Source: Staphylococcus microti
GTDB taxonomy: Bacteria > Bacillota > Bacilli > Staphylococcales > Staphylococcaceae
Direction: 5' to 3'
Assembly: GCF_000934465.1 (NCBI RefSeq)
Contig: NZ_JXWY01000028.1
Span: 1 to 38,387 of the forward strand
DNA length: 38,387 nucleotides
Both the position numbers and the translations under genes were made by a program. The notes under the pieces were generated by a model that was given only the letters and a program-made list of their open reading frames with translations, made no database searches and had not been told where the DNA came from. Shown here one piece after another: positions 18,927 through 27,226 of this stretch. The first letter of the stretch is position 1. Every line of letters begins with the position of its first letter.

Positions 18927-19387
18927 GATGCTCCTCTCTATATATAAGCATTTAATAGAATATGGTAGTTTATAATGAAATTATACAACTAAATCACTAA
19001 ATATGTTAATCATCAAAAATTTTTAGTGTTTATATTAATAGAGAAGTGGTTGAATCTAGACGAATTACATCAGTGAATCTGTGGATTTATGGGTATTTAT
19101 AGCTAGGGTCTTAAAATATTTGAGAAAGTTATGAGTCAATGGACATAGGCAGAACAGTTCGAATGACATATAGAAGGATTCTATTATTTTCATTAATTAT
19201 CAGTTATAATACTAGAGATAATAAGTTTTAGTGATTTCTTTATATTTAAAGTGAATTAACGAGAAATCACTCTATTATTTGCCCATATTCAAGACAAATA
19301 GTAGAATAACTGAGAGCAATTGGCCGTTAATTAAGACAATGAATAATGGCCTGAAGCATTGAAACTATAGGATTAGTAGTATTATCA
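18927..19387 (+). promoter_or_regulatory. CRISPR leader region and divergent promoter region
   Basis: A 460-bp AT-rich region with no gene. The part next to the first repeat (about 19190-19387) is the expected leader, because the array is read on the plus strand. A TATAAT lies at 19205-19210. A perfect 10-bp inverted repeat, AGTGATTTCT (19230-19239) and AGAAATCACT (19262-19271), follows. The left part holds the promoter of the minus-strand helicase gene. Confidence 0.55.
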
Positions 19388-20397
19388 AATAGAGAAGAAC
19401 CCCATCAAATAGGGGACGAGAACAAATTTTGTCAAAGAAATGGAAAAGGAAATTCTAAAAATAGAGAAGAACCCCATCAAATAGGGGACGAGAACCATTT
19501 CTTCTAAAAAGATATTTTTAAGTCATGGCCTAGAATAGAGAAGAACCCCATCAAATAGGGGACGAGAACTCCTATACTTTAAACTTAAAAACAAAACTGT
19601 AAATAGAGAAGAACCCCATCAAATAGGGGACGAGAACAATAATATGAATAACATTATAGATAGTATTTTAGAATAGAGAAGAACCCCATCAAATAGGGGA
19701 CGAGAACTGTAAAAAGAATGTTTCTGTTGAATTTAGTAAATAATAGAGAAGAACCCCATCAAATAGGGGACGAGAACACGTTTGTTTTTTAATTGCTTTT
19801 GATATTCTTTATTAATAGAGAAGAACCCCATCAAATAGGGGACGAGAACTATCTTATGAAATTATTTATTCAATAGCTTTATATGAATAGAGAAGAACCC
19901 CATCAAATAGGGGACGAGAACCGATTTTTCCGCCGTCTTTATAAATGAACCAAACATAATAGAGAAGAACCCCATCAAATAGGGGACGAGAACTTTAAGT
20001 TGGTTGTTTTTCATTCAAAAACTTGTTGAATAGAGAAGACCCCCATCAAAAAGGGGACGAGAACTCATAATTAATGAAATCGAGTGGATTTATTACATAA
20101 TAGAGAAGAACCCCATCAAATAGGGGACGAGAACTCTGATAAATTCAAGAAATGCTGTTTTTGGATCTTGTTAATAGAGAAGAACCCCATCAAATAGGGG
20201 ACGAGAACTAATTAGATGGTTTAATATAATCTAAAGAAAGCCACAATAGAGAAGACCCCCATCAAAAAGGGGACGAGAACCCGAATCCCATTAATAAAAA
20301 GTTGTCTAGTCGATAATAGAGAAGAACCCCATCAAATAGGGGACGAGAACTCGAACATTGGTTCCATCGAGTCGCCATTGACTTGTAAATAGAGAAG
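19388..20397 (+). CRISPR. Type III-A CRISPR array: 14 full 36-bp repeats, 14 spacers, truncated 15th repeat
   Basis: The repeat begins AATAGAGAAGAACCCC and ends AATAGGGGACGAGAAC, with a CCCC/GGGG stem. Its last 8 nt, ACGAGAAC, equal the crRNA 5' tag of S. epidermidis III-A, so the array is transcribed on the plus strand, toward cas1. Full repeats start at 19388, 19460, 19534, 19602, 19672, 19742, 19814, 19886, 19958, 20029, 20099, 20173, 20245 and 20315. Spacers are 32-38 nt. Repeats at 20029 and 20245 share two changes (A12C and T23A). A 15th repeat at 20388 keeps only its first 10 nt before a dispersed repeat begins. Spacer 14 (20351-20387) matches a phage-repressor coding motif in antisense. 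Confidence 0.98.
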
Positions 20398-20570
20398 GGG
20401 CTGGGACATAAGGAAAATCATCCTAAATAATTAGGGAAAAAGCACTAATTGGCAGTAGGTGTCTGAAGTGAAAATATGTTTAAAAAACTTTTTATACTTC
20501 TAGTCACCCTTGCTGGGGCGAGACGACGAAAGCTTTTTGTAACAATAAGCTTTCTGTCCCGCTCCCTAAG
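20397..20570 (+). repeat. Structured dispersed intergenic repeat, copy 2, abutting the CRISPR array
   Basis: It starts GGGGCTGGGACATAA and shares long blocks with 981-1150, including GGCAGTAGGTGTCTGAAGTG, CTTCTAGTCACCCTTGC and GACGACGAAAGCTTTT, ending CCCGCTCCC. It begins exactly where the 15th CRISPR repeat breaks off and fills most of the gap before cas1. It is not coding. It may contain a hairpin able to reduce read-through from the array into the cas operon. Confidence 0.8.
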
Positions 20571-20723
20571 ACATCTTTAAACCTTCTAATACCATGTTTT
20601 GTATTGAATCAGATGATACAGAGAGGAAAATGTTAACAGTGATTAAAAAACGCTTCCAAAAAGTTTGGATATTTTATAAAATAAAGGGGTAGATTGCTTT
20701 AATAGGGTGAATGGAGGAAATGA

Positions 20724-21632
20724 ATGAAAGATATTCTTTACGTTGAGCATCCATATTTTGTTACTGCTAAAGAGGATAGTGTGAAATTTAAAAATATAAG
20801 AGATAAGTCTCTTAAATATTTTTTGTTCAGTGAAATAGAAGCAATAATATTTGATTATTCTAATTGCTATCTGTCTCAGTCGTTAGTAATTAAATGCATA
20901 GAACATAAGATTCCTATTATATTTTGTGATGAAAAGCATTCACCACTCACAGAGATAAACATGAACTTTAGGTCTAAGGTTCGTTTGAATCGAATTTCCT
21001 TACAATTGCAGATGCTTAGTAAAACTAAAGATAGAATCTGGAAAAAAGTTGTGATGAAAAAGATACTAAATCAGGCTAAATGTTTAGAAAATAACCTTGT
21101 TTTTTCTAGTAAAGTCAAAGAGTTAACAGCTATCGCTAAAGAAGTTTCACCTGGCGATCGTAACAATAGAGAGGCATTAGCGGCTCGCATTTATTTTCAG
21201 TCACTGTATGGGAATAAATTTAAAAGAGGCAGATATGATGATTTAACGAATGCTGGTTTGAATTATGGTTATGCGATTATTAGAGCTTTTATTAAGAATG
21301 AATTAGCTTATCATGGATTTGAAATGAGTATGGGTATTAAACATTATTCCATGGAGAATCCTTTTAATTTGTCTGATGATATTATAGAAGCCTATAGACC
21401 TTTTGTTGATAATAGAGTTTATGAAATTGTTAACGACAAAAAGACTGAATATTTTGGAAGCGAAGAGAAAAAGAAATTATTGGAAGTCATTCATGACAAA
21501 TGTATCATTGATAATAAGGTAGTTCATTTATTAGATAGTATAAAAATTACAGTACAATCACTCATCCAATGTTATGAAAAAAATAGCCCAACGCCCTTAA
21601 AGCTTCCTCAAATGATTGGGGTGGAAAGTTAA
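20724..21632 (+). CDS. cas1: CRISPR-associated integrase Cas1
   Basis: A 302-aa Cas1, the catalytic subunit of the spacer-integration complex with Cas2. Metal ligands can be placed as Glu150 (GDRNNREALAAR), His207 (GIKHYS) and Glu222 (DDIIEAYRP). The motifs GDRxNREAxAARIYF, NAGLNYGYAI and FNLSDDIIEAYRPFVD resemble type II Cas1 proteins more than the usual Cas1 of other type III systems. This agrees with the known mixed ancestry of staphylococcal III-A adaptation genes, but needs a tree. TGGAGG lies 7 nt before the ATG. The stop overlaps the cas2 start (TAATG). Confidence 0.95.
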   Translation: MKDILYVEHPYFVTAKEDSVKFKNIRDKSLKYFLFSEIEAIIFDYSNCYLSQSLVIKCIEHKIPIIFCDEKHSPLTEINMNFRSKVRLNRISLQLQMLSKTKDRIWKKVVMKKILNQAKCLENNLVFSSKVKELTAIAKEVSPGDRNNREALAARIYFQSLYGNKFKRGRYDDLTNAGLNYGYAIIRAFIKNELAYHGFEMSMGIKHYSMENPFNLSDDIIEAYRPFVDNRVYEIVNDKKTEYFGSEEKKKLLEVIHDKCIIDNKVVHLLDSIKITVQSLIQCYEKNSPTPLKLPQMIGVES

Positions 21633-21937
21633 TGCACCTTCTTGTGGCATTTGACCTTTCAAGAGAAACTAAAATGGATAGACGTAAGGCAAGTAAGTAT
21701 CGACATCAATTGTTAGAATTAGGCTTTAGTATGAAACAATATAGTTTGTACGAACGACAAATTAAAAGTGGTTATAAACGTGAGAAAATTATAGAGATAC
21801 TAAAAAAAGAGTTGCCAGATAACGGTGTTATTACAGTTTATTTTTTACCGGATGAGGTGAATAAACATCAAATAACAATCTTAGGGAAGCATGTCGACCC
21901 TGTTATTCAAAGAGAGCCACGTATTGTATTTTTATAA
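21632..21937 (+). CDS. cas2: CRISPR-associated protein Cas2
   Basis: A 101-aa Cas2 with the ferredoxin-like pattern HLLVAFDLSRETKMDRRKASKYR. Asp8 is the usual conserved acidic residue. It forms the dimer that bridges Cas1 dimers during spacer capture. Its start overlaps the cas1 stop by one base, giving translational coupling. The segment FSMKQYSLYERQ resembles type II Cas2 proteins. Confidence 0.94.
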   Translation: MHLLVAFDLSRETKMDRRKASKYRHQLLELGFSMKQYSLYERQIKSGYKREKIIEILKKELPDNGVITVYFLPDEVNKHQITILGKHVDPVIQREPRIVFL

Positions 21938-21949
21938 AAGGAGGAAAAT

Positions 21950-24226
21950 ATGGATAAGAAAACAACATTAATGTACGGTTCACTGTTACATGATATAGGG
22001 AAAATTGTTTATAGAAGTAATGATCACAGCTTTTCAAAAGGGACGCATTCAAAGTTAGGAGCAGAATTTTTAAAGCAGTTCAAAGAGTTTAATGACAATG
22101 AAATATTAGAAAGTGTACAATATCACCATTACAAAGAATTGAAAAATGCCAAAATTGCTAATAATAGTAATGCTTATATTACATATATCGCCGATAATAT
22201 TGCGAGTGGTATAGACAGAAGGGACCTTATTGAAGAAGGAGAAGAGTCTCAAAATGAACATAAACTGATGTTTGATAAGTTTACACCATTGTACAGTATA
22301 TTTAATGTTGTAAACCGTAATAAAGATAACACATCTGAGTGGAAACTCTCTTTTGATAATAATAAACATATTTCCTATCCAACCGAAGCAAATATTCGAT
22401 ACAAACCAAGTGATTATAATGAACTGATGAATGATATGACCTTTGATATTAATCAAAAATTAAAAGTTAATCATTCATTCTTCCCATCCATTTTACAATG
22501 GACAGAAAGTTTATGGCAGTTTGTGCCGAGTTCTACGAATAGAAATCAACTGGTAGATATTTCATTATATGACCACAGTCGTATTACATGCGCATTGGCT
22601 TCTAATATATATGATTATCTTGAAGAAAATAATATTACAGATTATAAAAAAGTATTATTTTCAAGTTATGAAGCTACAAAGAAATTTTATCAAGAGCAGG
22701 CTTTTATCTTATTAAGTATGGATATGAGTGGTATCCAAGAATTTATATATAACATTAGTGGTAGCAAAGCATTAAAAAGTTTAAGGTCCAGAAGTTTTTA
22801 TTTGGAACTAATGTTGGAAGTAATTGTCGACCAATTTTTAGATATAGTCGGTTTAAGTAGAGCGAACCTTTTATACACTGGAGGAGGGCATGCCTACTTA
22901 TTACTGCCAAATACTGAGAAGCTAAGAACAGAGATATCAAGTTTTAATAAGCAACTAAAGTCTTGGTTTATGAAGGAATTCACTACAGATTTATCTGTTT
23001 CTATGGCTTATGAACCTTGTAGTGGTGAAGACTTAATGAATACAAACGGTACCTATCAAGACATATGGCGAAACTTGAGCTTGAAATTATCAGATAGTAA
23101 GTCTCATAAATATACGGCAGAAGATATTTTGAAGTTTAATAAAACGACTTCTGATGGGGAAAGAGAATGTAAAGAATGTTTGAGAAGTGATACAAAGATT
23201 AATGATGATGGATTATGTTCTATTTGTGAAGGTATTATCAATATTTCCAATGATTTAAGGGATAAATCATTTTTTGTACTGTCGAATAAAGGTGTGTTAA
23301 AAATGCCTTTTGAGAAAAAGTTATCGGTGATTGATTATACAGCAGTAGAAAATCTCGCTTCTAAAGCGACAGATATTCAAATCTATAGTAAAAATCAACC
23401 TCATGTTGGTGTGGGAGTATCCAGAAACATATGGATGTGTGACTATGATTATGCTAGTGCACATCAAGAAACTAAAAATAAAGGGATTAGCAGTTATGTT
23501 GATAGGATGGAAGGTATTCATCGACTAGGTGTATTACGTGCGGATATTGATAATTTAGGGAATACGTTCATTCATGGGATTCCAAAAGAATACAATTCTA
23601 TCTCACGAACTGCCACGCTATCTCGACAATTATCTTTGTTTTTCAAGTATGAATTGAACAATATTTTAGAGGGTCTTAAAATAACTTCCATATACTCTGG
23701 TGGAGATGATTTGTTTTTAATTGGATCTTGGGACGATATTGTAACGGCCAGTATCAAAATAAGAGAACGCTTTAATGATTTCACTTTAGGAAGGTTAACA
23801 ATTTCAGCAGGCATTGGTATCTTTCATGACAAGTATCCGATTTCAAAAATGGCTTTTGAAACAGGGGAATTGGAAAGTTTTGCGAAAGTGGGAGATAAAA
23901 ACCAAGTGGCCTTATGGGTAGAAGACAAGGTTTATAGTTGGAAAGAATTGAGCGAAGACATCTTACAAGAAAAACTACAAATTGTGCAATTTGCATTTGA
24001 AAATTCCGACGAACACGGAAAGGCATTCTTATATAAGATCATTATGCTATTGCGAGATAATGATGCTATCAATATTGCTCGATTAGCATATTTGTTGGCG
24101 AGAAGTAAAATTTCAGATGAATACACATCACAAATCTTCCAATGGGCACAAGATGAAAATGAAAAACAACAATTGATAACAGCAATTGAGTACTATATAT
24201 ATCAAACAAGGGAGGCTGACATATAG
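21950..24226 (+). CDS. cas10: Type III-A Cas10/Csm1 (HD nuclease and cyclic-oligoadenylate synthetase)
   Basis: The 758-aa large subunit of the Csm complex. The N-terminal HD domain has LLHDIGK (His14-Asp15) for single-strand DNA cleavage. A four-cysteine zinc site lies at Cys407, Cys410, Cys423 and Cys426. The palm domain carries YSGGDDLF, with Gly-Gly-Asp-Asp at 584-587, required to make cyclic oligoadenylates on target-RNA binding. Both activities look intact. The signal molecule would activate the Csm6 encoded downstream. AGGAGG lies before the ATG, 12 bp after cas2. The stop overlaps the GTG start of csm2. Confidence 0.97.
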   Translation: MDKKTTLMYGSLLHDIGKIVYRSNDHSFSKGTHSKLGAEFLKQFKEFNDNEILESVQYHHYKELKNAKIANNSNAYITYIADNIASGIDRRDLIEEGEESQNEHKLMFDKFTPLYSIFNVVNRNKDNTSEWKLSFDNNKHISYPTEANIRYKPSDYNELMNDMTFDINQKLKVNHSFFPSILQWTESLWQFVPSSTNRNQLVDISLYDHSRITCALASNIYDYLEENNITDYKKVLFSSYEATKKFYQEQAFILLSMDMSGIQEFIYNISGSKALKSLRSRSFYLELMLEVIVDQFLDIVGLSRANLLYTGGGHAYLLLPNTEKLRTEISSFNKQLKSWFMKEFTTDLSVSMAYEPCSGEDLMNTNGTYQDIWRNLSLKLSDSKSHKYTAEDILKFNKTTSDGERECKECLRSDTKINDDGLCSICEGIINISNDLRDKSFFVLSNKGVLKMPFEKKLSVIDYTAVENLASKATDIQIYSKNQPHVGVGVSRNIWMCDYDYASAHQETKNKGISSYVDRMEGIHRLGVLRADIDNLGNTFIHGIPKEYNSISRTATLSRQLSLFFKYELNNILEGLKITSIYSGGDDLFLIGSWDDIVTASIKIRERFNDFTLGRLTISAGIGIFHDKYPISKMAFETGELESFAKVGDKNQVALWVEDKVYSWKELSEDILQEKLQIVQFAFENSDEHGKAFLYKIIMLLRDNDAINIARLAYLLARSKISDEYTSQIFQWAQDENEKQQLITAIEYYIYQTREADI

Positions 24227-24639
24227 TGAAGTTAGCAAAAACAACAAGTGGAAAAACCGTTGACCTTAAATTTGCACAAAAAGTTGTGGAAGCAAATGCA
24301 AAACCGACTAAGTATGGAAAGCATGAGATATTTGGAGGATTAACAACAAGCAAGTTAAGAGGACTGTTAGAGAATGTTAACCGATTACATACGATTGTGT
24401 TTAACGTTGCAGGGGATGAGTTATCAGCAGATTTTATTGATGAGTTAGAATATTTAAAAGTTAAATTTTATTATGAAGCTGGTCGTGAAAAAACCGTTGA
24501 TACATTTTTATCTAAAACATTTATGATTCAAATTATTGATAAAGTTATTGAAAAAAGGTCTAAAAAGTACTTCTTAGACTATTGTAAATATTTCGAGGCT
24601 TTAGTTGCATACGCAAAGTATTATCAAAAGGAGGATTAA
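24226..24639 (+). CDS. csm2: Type III-A small subunit Csm2
   Basis: A 137-aa, lysine-rich, largely helical protein at the conserved position between cas10 and csm3. It forms the inner filament of the Csm complex along the crRNA-target duplex. The segment YGKHEIFGGLTTSKLRGLLEN near the N-terminus is typical of Csm2. The start is GTG at 24226, one base inside the cas10 stop codon (TAGTG), with GGGAGG 10 nt upstream. The stop codon lies within the ribosome-site region of csm3. Confidence 0.93.
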   Translation: MKLAKTTSGKTVDLKFAQKVVEANAKPTKYGKHEIFGGLTTSKLRGLLENVNRLHTIVFNVAGDELSADFIDELEYLKVKFYYEAGREKTVDTFLSKTFMIQIIDKVIEKRSKKYFLDYCKYFEALVAYAKYYQKED

Positions 24640-24640
24640 T

Positions 24641-25285
24641 ATGTATTCAAAAATTAAAATATCAGGACAAATCCAAGTGATTACAGGTTTACATATTGGT
24701 GGGGGTGGTGAAAGTAGTATGATTGGTGCTATTGATTCACCAGTTGTAAGAGATCCTCAAACAAGACTACCAATTATCCCTGGAAGTTCAATTAAGGGAA
24801 AAATGCGCTGGTTATTAGCGAAAAAACATGGTCTCGATATAAATGCTACAGGTCCAAATGATGATTCAGATGAGATTTTAAGATTATTTGGTTCAAGTAA
24901 TAAAGGTAATATTAAGCGGGCAAGACTACAGATATCAGATGCATTCTATTCTGAGAACACGAAGCAGCAGTTTGAAAGCAAAGATATTGCATTTACTGAA
25001 ACGAAATTTGAAAACACAATTAATAGACTAACAGCAGTAGCAAACCCTAGACAAATTGAAAGGGTAACACGTGGATCTGAGTTTGACTTCACATTTATTT
25101 ATAATGTGGAAAATTCTGAAGAAGTAGACCGGGATTTTCAGAACATTAGAGAAGCTATATTGCTACTCGAAAGTGATTACCTTGGTGGCGGTGGAACAAG
25201 AGGAAACGGTCGCATTTCATTTGAGAATATATCTGTTGAAACAGTAATTGGTGATTTTGACAGTTCTAATCTAGAAATAAAGTAG
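24641..25285 (+). CDS. csm3: Type III-A backbone nuclease Csm3 (RAMP)
   Basis: A 214-aa RAMP protein that polymerises along the crRNA and cuts bound target RNA every six nucleotides. The catalytic Asp32 sits in GAIDSPVVRD, equal to the residue known to be essential in S. epidermidis Csm3. The glycine-rich parts are GLHIGGGGE, IIPGSSIKGKMRW and LGGGGTRGNGRI. The frame extends 12 codons upstream, but AGGAGG ending 5 nt before the ATG at 24641 fixes the start. Confidence 0.96.
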   Translation: MYSKIKISGQIQVITGLHIGGGGESSMIGAIDSPVVRDPQTRLPIIPGSSIKGKMRWLLAKKHGLDINATGPNDDSDEILRLFGSSNKGNIKRARLQISDAFYSENTKQQFESKDIAFTETKFENTINRLTAVANPRQIERVTRGSEFDFTFIYNVENSEEVDRDFQNIREAILLLESDYLGGGGTRGNGRISFENISVETVIGDFDSSNLEIK

Positions 25286-25293
25286 GTGAAAAT

Positions 25294-26202
25294 ATGGATA
25301 CAGCGGTATTCAAGTTGAATTTTAAGACACCTGTTCACTTTGGAAATAAGCGATTATCAGATGGAGAAATGACGATAGCAGCTGACACCTTATTTAGTGC
25401 ACTGTTCATAGAATGCCTCCAACTTAATATTAATACTGATTGGTTAATGAACGAATTAGTTATTAGTGACACATTTCCATATGAAAATGAAATTTACTAT
25501 TTACCCAAACCACTTATACGGGTGCGATCGAATGAGTCTTCAAGCTATAAAGAATTTAAAAAATTAAAATATGTACCTACGTACCATTATAAAGAGTATA
25601 TGGATGGTAAGTTAACAGATGATGATGCAAAAGATTTAAATGAAATATTTAATGTTGGTCGCTACATGCTTCAAACAAAAGTATCATTGATAAATCAAAT
25701 GAACGATTCAAGTGAAGATAGTGAGCCTTTTTCTGTAGGGACGTTTACATTTGAAGAAGATGCAGGATTATATTTTATTGCACGAGGTACTGAGAACGCT
25801 ATATGTCAACTAAATAAAGTATTAATGTCTTTACAATATTCAGGCTTGGGTGGTAAACGTTCTGCTGGATATGGAAGATTTGAAGTAATACTTTCTGATA
25901 ATCAAGAAATCTTAGAGCTAATGAATAGTAAGGGCGATACAAAAATATTACTGTCTATGGCTATGGCAAAAGAGAGTGAAATTGAAAGTAGTTGTCAAGG
26001 TGCAAGATATATATTATCTAAACGATCAGGCTTTATTCAATCTCCAACTTATTCAGAGAACTTGTTGAAAAAAAGAGGTTTTTATAGTTTTACACCAGGT
26101 TCAGCATTCATTAATAAATTTGATGGAGATATTTTTGATGTAGGTGTTCAAGGGAGTCATCCTGTTTATCGTTATGCGAAGCCATTATGGTTGGAGGTGT
26201 AA
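25294..26202 (+). CDS. csm4: Type III-A RAMP protein Csm4
   Basis: A 302-aa RAMP that caps the 5'-tag end of the crRNA and contacts Cas10. The N-terminus is FKLNFKTPVHFGNKRLSDGE, and a glycine-rich loop LGGKRSAGYGRF appears in the middle; both are typical of Csm4. AGGTGA precedes the ATG, 8 bp after csm3. Confidence 0.94.
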   Translation: MDTAVFKLNFKTPVHFGNKRLSDGEMTIAADTLFSALFIECLQLNINTDWLMNELVISDTFPYENEIYYLPKPLIRVRSNESSSYKEFKKLKYVPTYHYKEYMDGKLTDDDAKDLNEIFNVGRYMLQTKVSLINQMNDSSEDSEPFSVGTFTFEEDAGLYFIARGTENAICQLNKVLMSLQYSGLGGKRSAGYGRFEVILSDNQEILELMNSKGDTKILLSMAMAKESEIESSCQGARYILSKRSGFIQSPTYSENLLKKRGFYSFTPGSAFINKFDGDIFDVGVQGSHPVYRYAKPLWLEV

Positions 26203-26207
26203 GTAAA

Positions 26208-27221
26208 ATGATAAAAACGTATGGTGTTGTCATTAAAACAATAGGACCGGTTCATATAGGGTGTGGTGAAACACTAAAAAAACAAGACTATATTTATGAC
26301 TACCATGAAAGTACAGTCCATTATGTTGATGGTCCTAAATTAATAAAGTATTTAAAGAATAAAGGGGTATTAGATAAATATCTTTCTTTTATGCGCAAAC
26401 CACCAAAAGGACACCCTAGGGAGGCGGAGTTAAAAACATTTTTAAATAGTGTGAAAATCTCTAAGCAAGATTGGAGTCATTTTATTGACTTTTCTATTCC
26501 AGTTAACCAAGGTAAAAAAAATAGTAGTAACAAAAGCAAACCTTTAAATGATATTACTCTTATGATTCGAGATGGACAAAAAAGTGTGTACATTCCTGGA
26601 AGTACCCTTAAAGGGGCTATTAAAACAGCGTTGTTAGCTATTCAAAATAATGCGGATGATAAACGTTTATATAGCAAGTTAAAAGTGAGTGATTCCTTAC
26701 CTATTGAAAATTCTTCATTAGCAATATACGAAAAAATAGATGTGAATAAAACTGATAAACCTATGCCGCTTTATAGAGAATGTATTGACATTGGCACGGA
26801 AATAAATACAACAATAACTATTGAAGACGATGCGTTTTCTATTAAAGAGATAGAAGATGCGATTAAATATTTCTTTGATAATTATCAGAAAAAATGGTTG
26901 GATGGTTTTACTCATTCAGCTATTGCACGTAAAGTACTAAAAGAAACTATGCCAAATAAGAATAATATTGTTTACTTAGGCGGTGGCCCAGGTTTTGTAA
27001 GTAAAACATTACAGTATCAGCTATATAGTATTGATAAAGCAAAGGAAGAAATTTTTAATGTTTTGAGTAGAAGATTTAAATGGTCATATGGGAAGTTTAA
27101 GTCTATACCTAAAAACGTACCCATAGCATTAAAAGTAACGCATAATCAAAAAGAACAAAAGTGGTATCAACAAGGGATGTGTGAAATATCTTTTTATCAA
27201 ACTGAAAAAGAAAAGGAATGA
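26208..27221 (+). CDS. csm5: Type III-A RAMP protein Csm5
   Basis: A 337-aa RAMP at the 3' end of the crRNA within the Csm complex; it assists crRNA maturation by recruiting host nucleases. Motifs are VVIKTIGPVHIGCGE near the N-terminus and YIPGSTLKGAIKTALL in the middle, the usual RAMP glycine-rich loop. The start at 26208 follows GGAGGTG at 9 nt; the seven-codon upstream extension to a GTG is not supported. Confidence 0.94.
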   Translation: MIKTYGVVIKTIGPVHIGCGETLKKQDYIYDYHESTVHYVDGPKLIKYLKNKGVLDKYLSFMRKPPKGHPREAELKTFLNSVKISKQDWSHFIDFSIPVNQGKKNSSNKSKPLNDITLMIRDGQKSVYIPGSTLKGAIKTALLAIQNNADDKRLYSKLKVSDSLPIENSSLAIYEKIDVNKTDKPMPLYRECIDIGTEINTTITIEDDAFSIKEIEDAIKYFFDNYQKKWLDGFTHSAIARKVLKETMPNKNNIVYLGGGPGFVSKTLQYQLYSIDKAKEEIFNVLSRRFKWSYGKFKSIPKNVPIALKVTHNQKEQKWYQQGMCEISFYQTEKEKE

Positions 27222-27226
27222 AGTAG

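Noticed and set aside
19424-20314. Assigning targets to spacers 1-13 by translating them
   Set aside because: Most are open in more than one frame on either strand and encode no diagnostic motif. Short translations such as WLSLDYIKPSN (spacer 12) are suggestive but not identifying.
20351-20387. Spacer 14 as a self-targeting spacer against host LexA
   Set aside because: The encoded VNGDSMEP motif is the CI-like phage repressor form; from memory, bacterial LexA carries a different sequence around its active serine. No copy of the spacer was seen elsewhere in the window.
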